A stretch of 34,897 bases of DNA from an uncultured Clostridia bacterium. Its GTDB lineage: Bacteria > Bacillota > Clostridia > TANB77 > CAG-508. A model generated the notes under the pieces. That model ran no database searches. It saw nothing but the letters and a program-made list of their open reading frames with translations, and was not told the origin of the DNA. Shown here one piece after another: positions 25,801-32,561 of the stretch. The stretch spans positions 1 to 34,897 of the forward strand of contig CALXFG010000021.1 in assembly GCA_944387505.1 (NCBI GenBank), in the 5' to 3' direction. Within the stretch, counting starts at the first letter, position 1; every line of letters begins with the position of its first letter. The translations under genes were made by a program, and so were the position numbers.

Positions 25801-26970
25801 AAGTTGTGAAAATTTTAACCCACTTGGTAATTGGTCTATAATTTGTGTTGCTCTTCCATCTAGTTCACCTTCATTATATATTGTTATATTGTATGTTACA
25901 ATATCTCCGTTTTTTACCATAACTGGATCTTTTCTATGGTTATATGTAGCGGTTGTTCCATTTTCTAATGTACTCTCATCAATTACTGGTACTCTGCTAT
26001 TATTTACTGCTACACCATTTACTTCTGTTATATATTTTCTTAATGCCAAGTCAAATTCTTGTGGTATTTTTTCCACTTCCATTAATGGTTGTGAATTTCC
26101 TCCTGCTGTTGTATATAAGGTTAATTTGTTTCTATGTTTTGCATTACTATCTGCATAATTTCCTGCTTGCGCTTTAGCTTCATCTATTAAATATCTATAT
26201 AAAGCTACTGCTTGTTGTTGTCTGATTAATCCTACTGCTGGATCTTTATCTGAACCATATCCTGATAAATTATCATATTGTGAACCATCTTCTGTATACC
26301 ATAACCAAGTTTCTTCATCATATCTATCATATTTATTATCTTCTTCTCCATAGTTCGTAAAATACCACATAGCAGCTTGTTGTACAGATTCTATTTCATC
26401 ATCTGTTATATCATATTCTTCATATCCGTCATGTCCTTCAAATTCAGCCACATAATAGCTTGCTCCTGATTCATCTAGTAATTGTTCTCTTTCTGCATCA
26501 GTTGATTCTCCAGGAATATAAATTAAATTTGCTAATGCTAATAATTCATTATAGTGTCCACCATTTACTAGGTTATACAACACTTTATTTGTATTGGCAT
26601 CTTGACTAGCTATTGTATCTCTTTCTGTATACATATCAAACTGTAAATTATATTCTTGTACTTGTCTTACTCCTTCTCCTTCTGTAAAACCTACTCCTGC
26701 TTTGACACAATATACATTTACTTCTGTTGGGTCATTTGTATTTTCCCCACTATATTGTACAATATTCCATATTTTTGCAGATCTTCCTGTTGCACCATTT
26801 GTACTTGGATTACCTATTGCATATCCCATACCAGTTTCACTTCTTAATTCTGTTATTCCAAAATACAATGATGGATTTAGGTTTGCTGCATTTGCCATAT
26901 TAGGTATCATTGCTAAAACCATAACTAATAATAATGCAATTAAACTTTTGATAATTTTTTGCTTACTCAT
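22864..26970 (-). CDS. Thioester/DUF11-module surface adhesin (1368 aa), paralogue of the giant protein
   Basis: A signal peptide (1-28, ending ANA) precedes a thioester domain with Cys88 (VYCVKAG) and Gln198 (QQAAMWYFTN). Five DUF11-like modules begin at about 306, 528, 753, 959 and 1165. Unlike its neighbour it has no CnaB domain. Modules three and four are near-identical copies of 206 residues. Residues 959-1368 match residues 2046-2455 of the neighbour almost perfectly, including the SIETG (1336-1340) sorting-like signal, hydrophobic stretch and KKFVV end. Acidic DDDDFEK linkers recur. It is probably a surface-anchored covalent adhesin or fibre protein. AAGGAGAGA precedes the ATG in a leader similar to that of the paralogue. 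Promoter and terminator are its own. Confidence 0.92.
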   Translation of the reverse strand: MSKQKIIKSLIALLLVMVLAMIPNMANAANLNPSLYFGITELRSETGMGYAIGNPSTNGATGRSAKIWNIVQYSGENTNDPTEVNVYCVKAGVGFTEGEGVRQVQEYNLQFDMYTERDTIASQDANTNKVLYNLVNGGHYNELLALANLIYIPGESTDAEREQLLDESGASYYVAEFEGHDGYEEYDITDDEIESVQQAAMWYFTNYGEEDNKYDRYDEETWLWYTEDGSQYDNLSGYGSDKDPAVGLIRQQQAVALYRYLIDEAKAQAGNYADSNAKHRNKLTLYTTAGGNSQPLMEVEKIPQEFDLALRKYITEVNGVAVNNSRVPVIDESTLENGTTATYNHRKDPVMVKNGDIVTYNITIYNEGELDGRATQIIDQLPSGLKFSQLVTAGFTAEYDEETNRVTINRDENNTENLTAYQQGQLDSETIELECVVDASEDGKILTNVAWISEEIDEYGNVIVDEVGQDRDSEPGTAPNVNKDNMENYKGNTENQDELADSDYFYKGEQDDDDFEKLIVNVPEEKEFDLKLIKRITEVNGETIPERLLGVDITNLANGTQTTADYKMNKEPVSVSTGDLVTYTFRIYNEGSIDGYAEEITEDIPEGLEFLGADIDSNMNPITDEDELAAVEFNTSMGWTYVEGDTTKISTDYLGRGKGEEITTPGANLIKAFDPNSPYSDTVTEKNPDYKEISVIFKVVAQNPSIGIIRNEAAITEDADSEGNPVDDRDSKPEEWVKYEDDEDYDNIILQEFDLALRKFITKIDEEDVTTRIPQVSYDREEDKITYNHSKDPMQVVTGNVVEYTIRVYNEGDIAGYAKEVADDIPDGLRYLPENATNTEYRWVMYDENGNVTENSEEAVEIRTDYLSKEQEETDGENLLQAFNPDEEIGEGNPDYRDIKVAFEVIEPNSSDRVIINSAQITDDSDEEGNPVEDIDSIPDEWNEGEDDQDREYIKLSYFDLALRKFITKVDEEDVTTRIPEVSYDREQNQITYNHTKDPVEVVTGNVVEYTIRVYNEGEMAGYAEEVADDIPDGLRYLPENATNTEYRWVMYDENGNVTENSEEAVEIRTDYLSKEQEETDGENLLQAFNPDEEIGEGNPDYRDIKVAFEVIEPNESDRIIVNSAQITEDSDENGNPVEDVDSIPDEWNEGEDDQDREYIKLTYFDLALRKWVTEAIVIENGKETITQTGHTAEMDPEPVVKVELYRKNINDVTVKFRYKIRITNEGDIAGYAKEITDYVPEGLRFVAEDNPQWTDEGNNIISTRQLENTLLQPGESAEVEVVLTWINGEDNMGQMTNIAEISEDYNDKGVPDRDSTPDNQKPGEDDIDDAPVLLSIETGQERIYYVLGFTVLGTLAGGLILIKKFVV
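23479..24714 (-). repeat. 618-bp tandem duplication inside the 1368-residue gene
   Basis: 24097-24714 and 23479-24096 encode residues 753-958 and 959-1164, which differ at few positions. Long DNA stretches are identical, for example the segments from about 23727 and from about 24345 that run for well over 100 bases. The unit is one DUF11-like module, so copy number can change in frame. Confidence 0.85.
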
Positions 26971-27281
26971 AGATATCTCTCTCCTTATTATTTATAACAA
27001 TATACTTATATTTTACCTATTTTTTTTTATTAGTCAATAACATTTTTTTCATATTTTAGTCATGTATAAAATATGTTTTCTATTCGCCTAGGGATATAAG
27101 TTTTCTACGTCCTTAAAATTTTTCATGCCTACATTACAATTATATTACATTTTTGTCACAAATTCAAGCTTTTATGTTAATTTATCCGTGTTTTATATAT
27201 ATCCGCAGCTTTTCTTGGATTTTTCTTTAATCAGTTATATTTTTTTGAGGATATCATACAATGATGTAGAGGGATTATTTT
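26971..27281. other. Divergent intergenic region between surface gene and dacA
   Basis: These 311 bp contain no gene. The surface gene promoter is at 27010-27037 on the minus strand. On the plus side the dacA ribosome binding site AGAGGG lies 8 nt before its ATG. No convincing consensus promoter for dacA is visible, though TACAAT near 27258 could be a -10 box. Nothing else stands out. Confidence 0.55.
27010..27037 (-). promoter_or_regulatory. Promoter of the 1368-residue surface protein gene
   Basis: TTGACT (27032-27037) and TAAAAT (27010-27015) are 16 bp apart on the minus strand, about 40 bp upstream of the ATG. The spacer is a long A run on that strand. Confidence 0.65.
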
Positions 27282-28556
27282 ATGAAACAATTTCAAATTT
27301 TTCTTAAAATTATTTTATTATTTTTTTTGTTTATTTTCATCAGTAACTATGTTTTTGCAGATGATTTATCACTATCTGATGATACTTTCGATATTTCAGA
27401 AATTATAAGCAATATAGAAAGTATAGAAAGCAGTAGTAACACAACACAATTACCAACCATTAATTCTAGAGCCTATGTAGTTATCGATAGAAAGTCTAAT
27501 ACTGTTCTTATAGGGAAAAATGAAAATCAAAAGAAAAAAATGGCTTCTACTACCAAAATCATGACAGCACTGATTGTTATTGAACATTGTAACTTATCTG
27601 ATACTGTTGAAATTTCTAAAAAGGCTGCTAGCACTGGTGGTTCTAGATTAGGATTAAAAACTAGTGATAAACTAACCGTTTCTGATTTATTATATGGTCT
27701 GATGATGTGTTCCGGTAATGATGCTGCAGCTAGCTTAGCAGAACATGTAGCAGGTTCTATAACTGAGTTTGCTAATCTAATGAATGAAAAAGCAAAATCT
27801 TTAGGTCTTTCTAATACCCATTTTGTGACACCACATGGGTTAGATGAAGATGAACATTATACCACTGCCTATGAATTGGCTCTTCTTTCTAATTATGCTA
27901 TGAATAACGAAATTTTTGCCAAAATTGTAGGTACTAAAAATTATACGATTACTATTAATGGATATCCAAAAAACCTTACCAATACGAATGAATTATTAGG
28001 TGTATTAAATGGTGTATATGGAATCAAAACTGGATTTACAAATGGTGCTAACCGTTGTTTGGTTACTTGTTGTAAAAGAGGTGATATGGATATCATTTGT
28101 GTGGTGCTTGGTGCTGATACAAAAAAATTCCGAACAACTGATAGTATAAAATTAATTGAATATGCTTTTCAAAATTTTACATATGTAAATATTGAGGAAA
28201 TTATTTCTAATCATTTTGAAATTTGGAAAAAAGAAAACCTTTCAAATATTACGGTTATGAAAGGCGTTTCCAACTATTTAAATTTAGCATTTGAAAAAGT
28301 TCCTTATCCTTCTATTCCAGTAAGAAGTGATTTAGTTAATTGTTTTCAGGTATATATAAACTATGAATCTAACTTAAATGCACCTATTACAAAAGGAACC
28401 TCTATTGGTAAAATAACATTAGAATTAGAAGGAAAAACGATGTATTCTGGCAATATCTTTGTCAATACAGACATTGAACATAAAAACATATTTGACTACT
28501 TGTATGATTTCTGCAAAAACTTCCCTGATATTTTTAATAGTATCCTTCAAACATAA
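27282..28556 (+). CDS. dacA: D-alanyl-D-alanine carboxypeptidase (PBP5/DacA type)
   Basis: A serine peptidase of family S11 that trims the terminal D-Ala from peptidoglycan stem peptides outside the membrane. A signal peptide covers about residues 1-26. The three active-site motifs are intact: Ser89-x-x-Lys92 (ASTTK), Ser144-Gly-Asn146 (CSGNDAA) and Lys249-Thr-Gly (IKTGFTNGA). A C-terminal beta-rich domain follows (about 295-400), and the last 20 residues (YDFCKNFPDIFNSILQ) look like the amphipathic membrane anchor of this class. The length of 424 residues is normal. AGAGGG lies 8 nt before the ATG. It is monocistronic on the plus strand, with the 75-nt repeat beginning at its stop codon. DacF- or DacB-type roles in sporulation are possible. 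Confidence 0.93.
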   Translation: MKQFQIFLKIILLFFLFIFISNYVFADDLSLSDDTFDISEIISNIESIESSSNTTQLPTINSRAYVVIDRKSNTVLIGKNENQKKKMASTTKIMTALIVIEHCNLSDTVEISKKAASTGGSRLGLKTSDKLTVSDLLYGLMMCSGNDAAASLAEHVAGSITEFANLMNEKAKSLGLSNTHFVTPHGLDEDEHYTTAYELALLSNYAMNNEIFAKIVGTKNYTITINGYPKNLTNTNELLGVLNGVYGIKTGFTNGANRCLVTCCKRGDMDIICVVLGADTKKFRTTDSIKLIEYAFQNFTYVNIEEIISNHFEIWKKENLSNITVMKGVSNYLNLAFEKVPYPSIPVRSDLVNCFQVYINYESNLNAPITKGTSIGKITLELEGKTMYSGNIFVNTDIEHKNIFDYLYDFCKNFPDIFNSILQT

Positions 28557-28631
28557 AATAAGAACCTGACCCGACATAGCAATCAAAGACTGCAGTCGGG
28601 TAACCCAGAGCCTTATTGTCTAAGACAATAA
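28557..28631 (+). repeat. 75-nt structured intergenic repeat, copy 2
   Basis: This copy begins directly after the dacA stop and aligns without gaps to 3603-3677. Here the middle stem ACCCGAC/GTCGGGT is perfect, the outer stem is AATAAG/CTTATT, and a 3' hairpin TTATTGTC-TAA-GACAATAA is perfect. The 3' hairpin shares bases with the outer stem, so two folds exclude each other. The strand is assumed to be that of dacA. Confidence 0.6.
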
Positions 28632-28662
28632 AAAATAGAGAAAACTACTTTTCTCTATTTTT
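28631..28662. terminator. Bidirectional terminator between dacA and acpP
   Basis: A perfect 14-bp stem (28631-28644 with 28649-28662) and a CTAC loop is flanked by A/T runs giving U tracts on both strands. It lies between the convergent dacA and acpP genes and touches the acpP stop. Confidence 0.85.
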
Positions 28663-28904
28663 TATTTAACGTTTTCTTTTATGTATTCAACAACATCTCC
28701 TACAGTAACAACTTTTTCTGCATCACTATCAGGAATTTCAATATCAAATTCTTCTTCTAGTGCCATAACTAATTCAACAATATCTAATGAATCAGCTCCT
28801 AAGTCATCTATAAAAGATGCTTCCATTGTAACTGCATTTTCAGCTACACCTAATTGTTCTACAATGATTCCTTTTACTTTCTCTAAAACTTCTTCTGAAC
28901 TCAT
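28662..28904 (-). CDS. acpP: Acyl carrier protein
   Basis: This small acidic protein carries growing fatty acyl chains on a phosphopantetheine arm. The attachment serine is Ser39 in the canonical GADSLD motif, and helices II and III ([17 protein letters not shown]) are typical. I chose ATG 28904 (80 residues, the family's usual size); AGGAGG lies 13 nt upstream, slightly long. The alternative TTG at 28928 overlaps that site and would add eight atypical residues. It has its own TTGACA promoter at 28974-29002 and lies downstream of plsX, the usual Firmicute neighbour, though here separated by a hairpin and an independent promoter. Confidence 0.95.
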   Translation of the reverse strand: MSSEEVLEKVKGIIVEQLGVAENAVTMEASFIDDLGADSLDIVELVMALEEEFDIEIPDSDAEKVVTVGDVVEYIKENVK

Positions 28905-28973
28905 TTCCTCGAGTTCACCTCCTCTCAAGTTTGCAAATAATTTATCCTTTTGATATTTTGCTCTATCGATTCA

Positions 28974-29002
28974 TTTATATTATATGTTTGTATATTTGTC
29001 AA
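28974..29002 (-). promoter_or_regulatory. Promoter of acpP
   Basis: A perfect TTGACA (28997-29002) and TATAAA (28974-28979) are 17 bp apart on the minus strand, about 70 bp upstream of the ATG. This is the strongest -35 box in the window and fits a highly expressed gene. Confidence 0.8.
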
Positions 29003-29041
29003 GTAAATTTTATAAATATTTTTATTTTATACGATTAAGTC

Positions 29042-29109
29042 AAATGTCCCATTGAGATCGTTTTTCTATGGGACATTTTGTCTTGCCCCAATCAGAAACG
29101 TCCCCAATT
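29042..29109 (-). repeat. REP-like hairpin element between plsX and acpP
   Basis: An 11-bp stem (29042-29052 with 29068-29078) is preceded on the minus strand by two related G-rich motifs, ATTGGGGACG and ATTGGGGCAAGAC (about 29079-29109). Such GGGGAC motifs are common in dispersed clostridial palindromic repeats. The hairpin may terminate plsX transcripts, but its trailing T run is weak. Confidence 0.45.
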
Positions 29110-29114
29110 AGGCA

Positions 29115-30143
29115 TCATTTTTCTTCTCTCGTTTTTTGAAATTCTTCTATCATTTTATCTACTGCTTTATTCTCAACAAATTTTTCTGCTTGGATAATCG
29201 TATATTCAAATAATAAAGCATCACTACTTCCATGTGCTTTTACAACTGGTTTTTTTACTCCTAAGAATAAAGCTCCTCCATAAGATTTATAATCCATTGT
29301 TTTACTAAAGCGTTTTATAGCTGGTAATGCTGGAACTGCTAATATTTTTGCTAATAAATTTCTCGTTAGACTTTCTGTTAATGTCCTTTTTACAAATTTG
29401 CCTAATCCCTCTGTTGTTTTTAAGAATACATTTCCTGTGAACCCATCTGTTACAATGGCATCTATTTTTCCAGAAAAAGCATCTCTTCCTTCTACATTTC
29501 CTACAAAATTAATGTTTAATTCTTTTGATTTTTCTTTTAGCAAATTATAACTTTCTCTTACTAATTCATTTCCTTTTGTTTCTTCTGTTCCTATATTTAA
29601 TAATCCAATTGCTGGATTTTCTATTCCAAATGTATTTCTTAAATAAATACTAGACATTTGTGCAAATTGCAATAAATTGATTGGTTTACAATTTGTGTTA
29701 GAACCTGCATCTATTAATAATAATTGACTTTTATATGCTGGTAATATTCCTGCTAATGCTGGTCTATCAATTCCTTTGATTCTTCCAACTAATAGTGTTG
29801 CTCCTGTTAACAATGCTCCTGAGTTCCCAGCTGATATAAATACATCTCCTTCATCTTCCTTTAACATCTTAAATCCGACTACCATAGATGAATCTTTTTT
29901 GTGTTTAATGGCCAATGTTGGTGTATCACACATTTCGATTGTTTCAGTGGCATTTTTTATTTTTAATCGATCAGATATCTCTTCAATTTCTTTTCCATAA
30001 AATTCTTTTACTTTGCTTCTGATAACTTCTTCTTTTCCTACTAATATGACTTCTGCTTTTACTTTATTGATTGCGTTTACTGCTCCTTTTATATTGGCAT
30101 CTGGTGCATTATCTCCACCCATGGCATCTAATATGATTTTCAC
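29115..30143 (-). CDS. plsX: Phosphate acyltransferase PlsX
   Basis: PlsX converts acyl-ACP to acyl-phosphate, the first step of phosphatidic acid synthesis in Gram-positive bacteria, at the membrane face. The N-terminal ILDAMGGDNAPDANIKGAV and the segments FISAGNSGALLTGA, LLNIGTEETKGNELV and IDAIVTDGFTGNVFLKTTEG are family hallmarks. I chose GTG 30143 (342 residues): GGAGG lies 8 nt upstream and the protein then begins MKIILDAMGGD, as usual. The TTG at 30158 overlaps the ribosome binding site. An extended -10 box lies 30 bp upstream. Neighbouring acpP supplies its substrate carrier. Confidence 0.95.
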   Translation of the reverse strand: MKIILDAMGGDNAPDANIKGAVNAINKVKAEVILVGKEEVIRSKVKEFYGKEIEEISDRLKIKNATETIEMCDTPTLAIKHKKDSSMVVGFKMLKEDEGDVFISAGNSGALLTGATLLVGRIKGIDRPALAGILPAYKSQLLLIDAGSNTNCKPINLLQFAQMSSIYLRNTFGIENPAIGLLNIGTEETKGNELVRESYNLLKEKSKELNINFVGNVEGRDAFSGKIDAIVTDGFTGNVFLKTTEGLGKFVKRTLTESLTRNLLAKILAVPALPAIKRFSKTMDYKSYGGALFLGVKKPVVKAHGSSDALLFEYTIIQAEKFVENKAVDKMIEEFQKTREEK

Positions 30144-30172
30144 TTCTAATTCCTCCAAATCGTACTTATTTC

Positions 30173-30181
30173 ATTATATCA
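30173..30181 (-). promoter_or_regulatory. Extended -10 promoter of plsX
   Basis: TGATATAAT on the minus strand is a perfect -10 with the extended TGn motif. No good -35 box lies 17-18 bp upstream, which is tolerated for extended -10 promoters. It is about 30 bp before the GTG start. Confidence 0.55.
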
Positions 30182-30317
30182 TTAACAGTAATATTTTATT
30201 ATTGTTTTTAGAAAAAAGCAAGTATTTTGCATAACAATTATTATATTTGTATAGCAATTAGTATATTTTGGCCATCCATTCCCTATCAAATATTACCTTT
30301 CTGCTGTATCCAAAATA

Positions 30318-30357
30318 ACAAAACAGGCATCACTAAATTTAATGATGCCTATTTTGT
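30318..30357 (-). terminator. Terminator of the solitary unknown gene
   Basis: A 15-bp stem (30343-30357 with 30318-30332), one C-A mismatch, is followed by TTATTTTGG on the minus strand. It lies 20 bp past the stop of the gene at 30378-30863. Confidence 0.75.
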
Positions 30358-30377
30358 TGGGGTGAATGTTTAGTACA

Positions 30378-30863
30378 TTAAAAGTAATCCTCTATATACT
30401 TTACTGTATAATCGAGCAATTCTAATGTTCCAAATTTTTCAATTTCCGGAACCTTCTTAAAAAATTCTGTGAGAATTTCTTTTAAACCCGGCAAATACTT
30501 TTTAATAGAATTTGTCTGAATCTGGAATCTCCATGCTGTCATCAACAACAATTTTCTCTCACTGTCAATTTTCTTTTTATTTGTAAAATATACACATAAT
30601 AGTTCTGTATATTTTACCTTGTAGTTGTTTCTGACAGAAGGAATTTGTGATTTAATTTCAGATTCATTCAGTTCCAAGAAATGCTCAGCCTTTTCCTTAA
30701 AGGCTTTTTCCTCTTCACTCCGATGAACACTGTCTTCCCATTTCTGAGATTTCAGCTCATTATTTAAGTCTCTCAGAAACTCTTGTAGTTCAGAAAAATT
30801 CATTCCCTCCTGTTTTGAAATTTCAATCACACTTTTACATGCTTTCCGCAATCTTCTGCTCAT
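30378..30863 (-). CDS. Unknown helical, charged protein with own promoter and terminator
   Basis: I do not recognise this 161-residue protein. It appears all-helical and cytoplasmic, with a charged first half (residues 1-75 rich in Glu, Lys and Arg) and a more hydrophobic second half containing YTELLCVYFTNKKK and LLLMTAWRFQIQT. There is no signal peptide. An AAGGAGG site lies 9 nt upstream of the ATG, and a strong promoter (30896-30924) and terminator make it a single-gene unit. Its codons are richer in C/G third positions than those of neighbouring genes (for example CGC and CTG), which hints at recent acquisition. Insertion between plsX and tuf, with hairpins on both sides, fits a small cargo gene. 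Confidence 0.65.
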   Translation of the reverse strand: MSRRLRKACKSVIEISKQEGMNFSELQEFLRDLNNELKSQKWEDSVHRSEEEKAFKEKAEHFLELNESEIKSQIPSVRNNYKVKYTELLCVYFTNKKKIDSERKLLLMTAWRFQIQTNSIKKYLPGLKEILTEFFKKVPEIEKFGTLELLDYTVKYIEDYF

Positions 30864-30895
30864 GGCATTTGCCTCCTTCTTTCGTTAATACTACT

Positions 30896-30924
30896 ATTAT
30901 ATCATCTATTTTACATAAAATCAA
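30896..30924 (-). promoter_or_regulatory. Promoter of the solitary unknown gene
   Basis: TTGATT (30919-30924) and TATAAT (30896-30901), 17 bp apart on the minus strand, with TG one base before the -10. It is a near-consensus promoter about 33 bp upstream of the ATG. Confidence 0.75.
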
Positions 30925-30964
30925 TTATTCCTGTTTTTCTCTATCCACAAAATCCAACATTTTG

Positions 30965-30993
30965 CCCAGCCATATAAAAAACATATGGCTGGG
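30965..30993. terminator. Strong hairpin, possible backup terminator downstream of tuf
   Basis: A perfect 11-bp GC-containing stem (30965-30975 with 30983-30993) and a 7-nt loop. There is no long T run on either strand, so it may act as an RNA-end stabiliser or pause site rather than a true terminator. Confidence 0.5.
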
Positions 30994-31058
30994 TTGGACT
31001 TAGTGTGACTAAAAAAGACTACCAAAATGTACGTCTTGGTAATCTTTCTAAAAGCTCA

Positions 31059-31101
31059 AAAATTCGGGATTTTTGAGTCCGTCCCCAAAATCCCGAATTT
31101 T
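31059..31101 (-). terminator. Terminator of the str-type operon after tuf
   Basis: A 15-bp perfect stem (31087-31101 with 31059-31073) whose loop contains GGGGACGGACTC on the minus strand. The 3' arm ends in TTTT. It begins 16 bp past the tuf stop. A second imperfect hairpin (31015-31047) follows it. Confidence 0.82.
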
Positions 31102-31116
31102 TTATTTAATTTTAGA

Positions 31117-32319
31117 TTATTCTATAATATCAGAAACAACACCTGAACCAACTGTTCTACCACCTTCACGAATAGCGAATCTTAATCCTTTTTCGATAGC
31201 GATAGGTGTAATTAATTCGATTGTCATTGATACGTTATCTCCTGGCATAACCATTTCTGTTCCAGCAGGTAATTCGATAACACCTGTAACGTCTGTTGTT
31301 CTGAAATAGAATTGTGGTCTATATCCATTGAAGAATGGTGTATGTCTTCCACCTTCTTCTTTAGTTAAAACGTATACTTCTGATGTGAATTTTGTGTGTG
31401 GATGAATTGTTCCTGGTTTACAAAGAACTTGACCTCTTTCGATGTCTTTTCTATCTACACCTCTTAATAATGCTCCGATATTATCTCCAGCTTCAGCTTG
31501 ATCTAATAATTTTCTGAACATTTCAACACCTGTAACAACTGTTTTTCTTCTTTCAGTTGTAAGACCGATGATTTCAACTTCGTCTTGTAATTTAACTGTT
31601 CCTCTTTCTACTCTACCTGTAGCAACAGTTCCTCTACCAGTAATTGTGAATACGTCTTCAACTGGCATTAAGAATGGTTGATCAACTGGTCTTTCTGGTG
31701 TTGGTATATAACTATCAACAGCATCCATTAATTCTTTGATTGGTTGATATACTGGATCATTAGGATCTGTAGATGTACTTTCTAGAACTTGTAATGAAGA
31801 ACCTTTGATCATTGGAATTTCGTCTCCTGGGAAACCATATTCTGTTAATAAGTCTCTAACTTCCATTTCAACTAATTCTAATAATTCTGGATCATCAACC
31901 ATATCGCATTTATTTAAGTAAACAACGATATATTTAACTCCAACTTGTCTAGCAAGTAAGATGTGCTCTCTTGTTTGAGGCATTGGACCATCAGCTGCAG
32001 AAACAACTAAGATTGCTCCGTCCATTTGAGCAGCACCAGTAATCATGTTTTTAACGTAGTCAGCATGTCCTGGGCAGTCAACGTGTGCATAGTGTCTCTT
32101 ATCTGTTTCATATTCTACGTGAGCTGTATTAATTGTGATTCCTCTTGCTTTTTCTTCTGGAGCTCCATCGATTTGATCATAAGCTTCATATTTAGCTTTT
32201 CCTAATAATGATAAATATTTTGTAATAGCTGCTGTTGTTGTTGTTTTACCATGGTCAACGTGTCCGATTGTACCAATGTTAACGTGTGGCTTTGTTCTTT
32301 CAAATTTTGCTTTTGCCAT
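31117..32319 (-). CDS. tuf: Elongation factor Tu
   Basis: EF-Tu delivers aminoacyl-tRNA to the ribosome using GTP. All GTPase motifs are intact: GHVDHGKT (G1), the Thr of RGITI (switch I), DCPGH (G3) and NKCD (G4), followed by the two beta-barrel domains with familiar stretches such as [13 protein letters not shown] and the C-terminal GRTVGSGVV. The length of 400 residues is normal. AAGGAGG lies 9 nt before the ATG. It is the last gene of the rpsG-fusA-tuf block and has a likely internal promoter in the 242-bp gap after fusA. Confidence 0.98.
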   Translation of the reverse strand: MAKAKFERTKPHVNIGTIGHVDHGKTTTTAAITKYLSLLGKAKYEAYDQIDGAPEEKARGITINTAHVEYETDKRHYAHVDCPGHADYVKNMITGAAQMDGAILVVSAADGPMPQTREHILLARQVGVKYIVVYLNKCDMVDDPELLELVEMEVRDLLTEYGFPGDEIPMIKGSSLQVLESTSTDPNDPVYQPIKELMDAVDSYIPTPERPVDQPFLMPVEDVFTITGRGTVATGRVERGTVKLQDEVEIIGLTTERRKTVVTGVEMFRKLLDQAEAGDNIGALLRGVDRKDIERGQVLCKPGTIHPHTKFTSEVYVLTKEEGGRHTPFFNGYRPQFYFRTTDVTGVIELPAGTEMVMPGDNVSMTIELITPIAIEKGLRFAIREGGRTVGSGVVSDIIE

Positions 32320-32434
32320 TTTTTAATTCCTCCTTTTAATTTAGGTAAAGGTTTGAACTTTTTTTCTCTAACAAATTTTTAAGTCCTTTCCTTTCCTTTT
32401 ATATAATTTAAATTTAATAACGTAAGTTTCTTTT

Positions 32435-32472
32435 AGTATAAGCATTTTATAACATTTTATTGAAAAAATCAA
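32435..32472 (-). promoter_or_regulatory. Likely internal promoter for tuf
   Basis: Two overlapping options exist on the minus strand: TTGATT (32467-32472), 17 bp, TAAAAT (32444-32449); or TTCAAT (32459-32464), 18 bp, TATACT (32435-32440). Both lie in the 242-bp fusA-tuf gap, which holds no gene. An extra tuf promoter is common because EF-Tu is needed in excess. Confidence 0.5.
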
Positions 32473-32561
32473 GCATTTTCCATAAATATTATAAGTTTGT
32501 ACATCAATGTTTGCATTATCTTAATAAAAATGTGCAAGATAGTGATTTTAGGTCAAATTAA

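Noticed and set aside
25517..26158. 213-codon plus-strand open frame, and many similar ones opposite the two surface genes
   Set aside because: They arise from the repetitive Thr/Asp/Glu-rich coding on the other strand; Ser/Phe-rich translations with no start signals.
15103..26970. CRISPR-like periodic repeats in the surface genes
   Set aside because: The periodicity is of coding modules (about 290 or 620 bp) in one long frame, not short repeats with unique spacers.
31117..32319. EF-Tu changes linked to antibiotic resistance
   Set aside because: Motifs and sequence look ordinary; nothing stands out that I could support.
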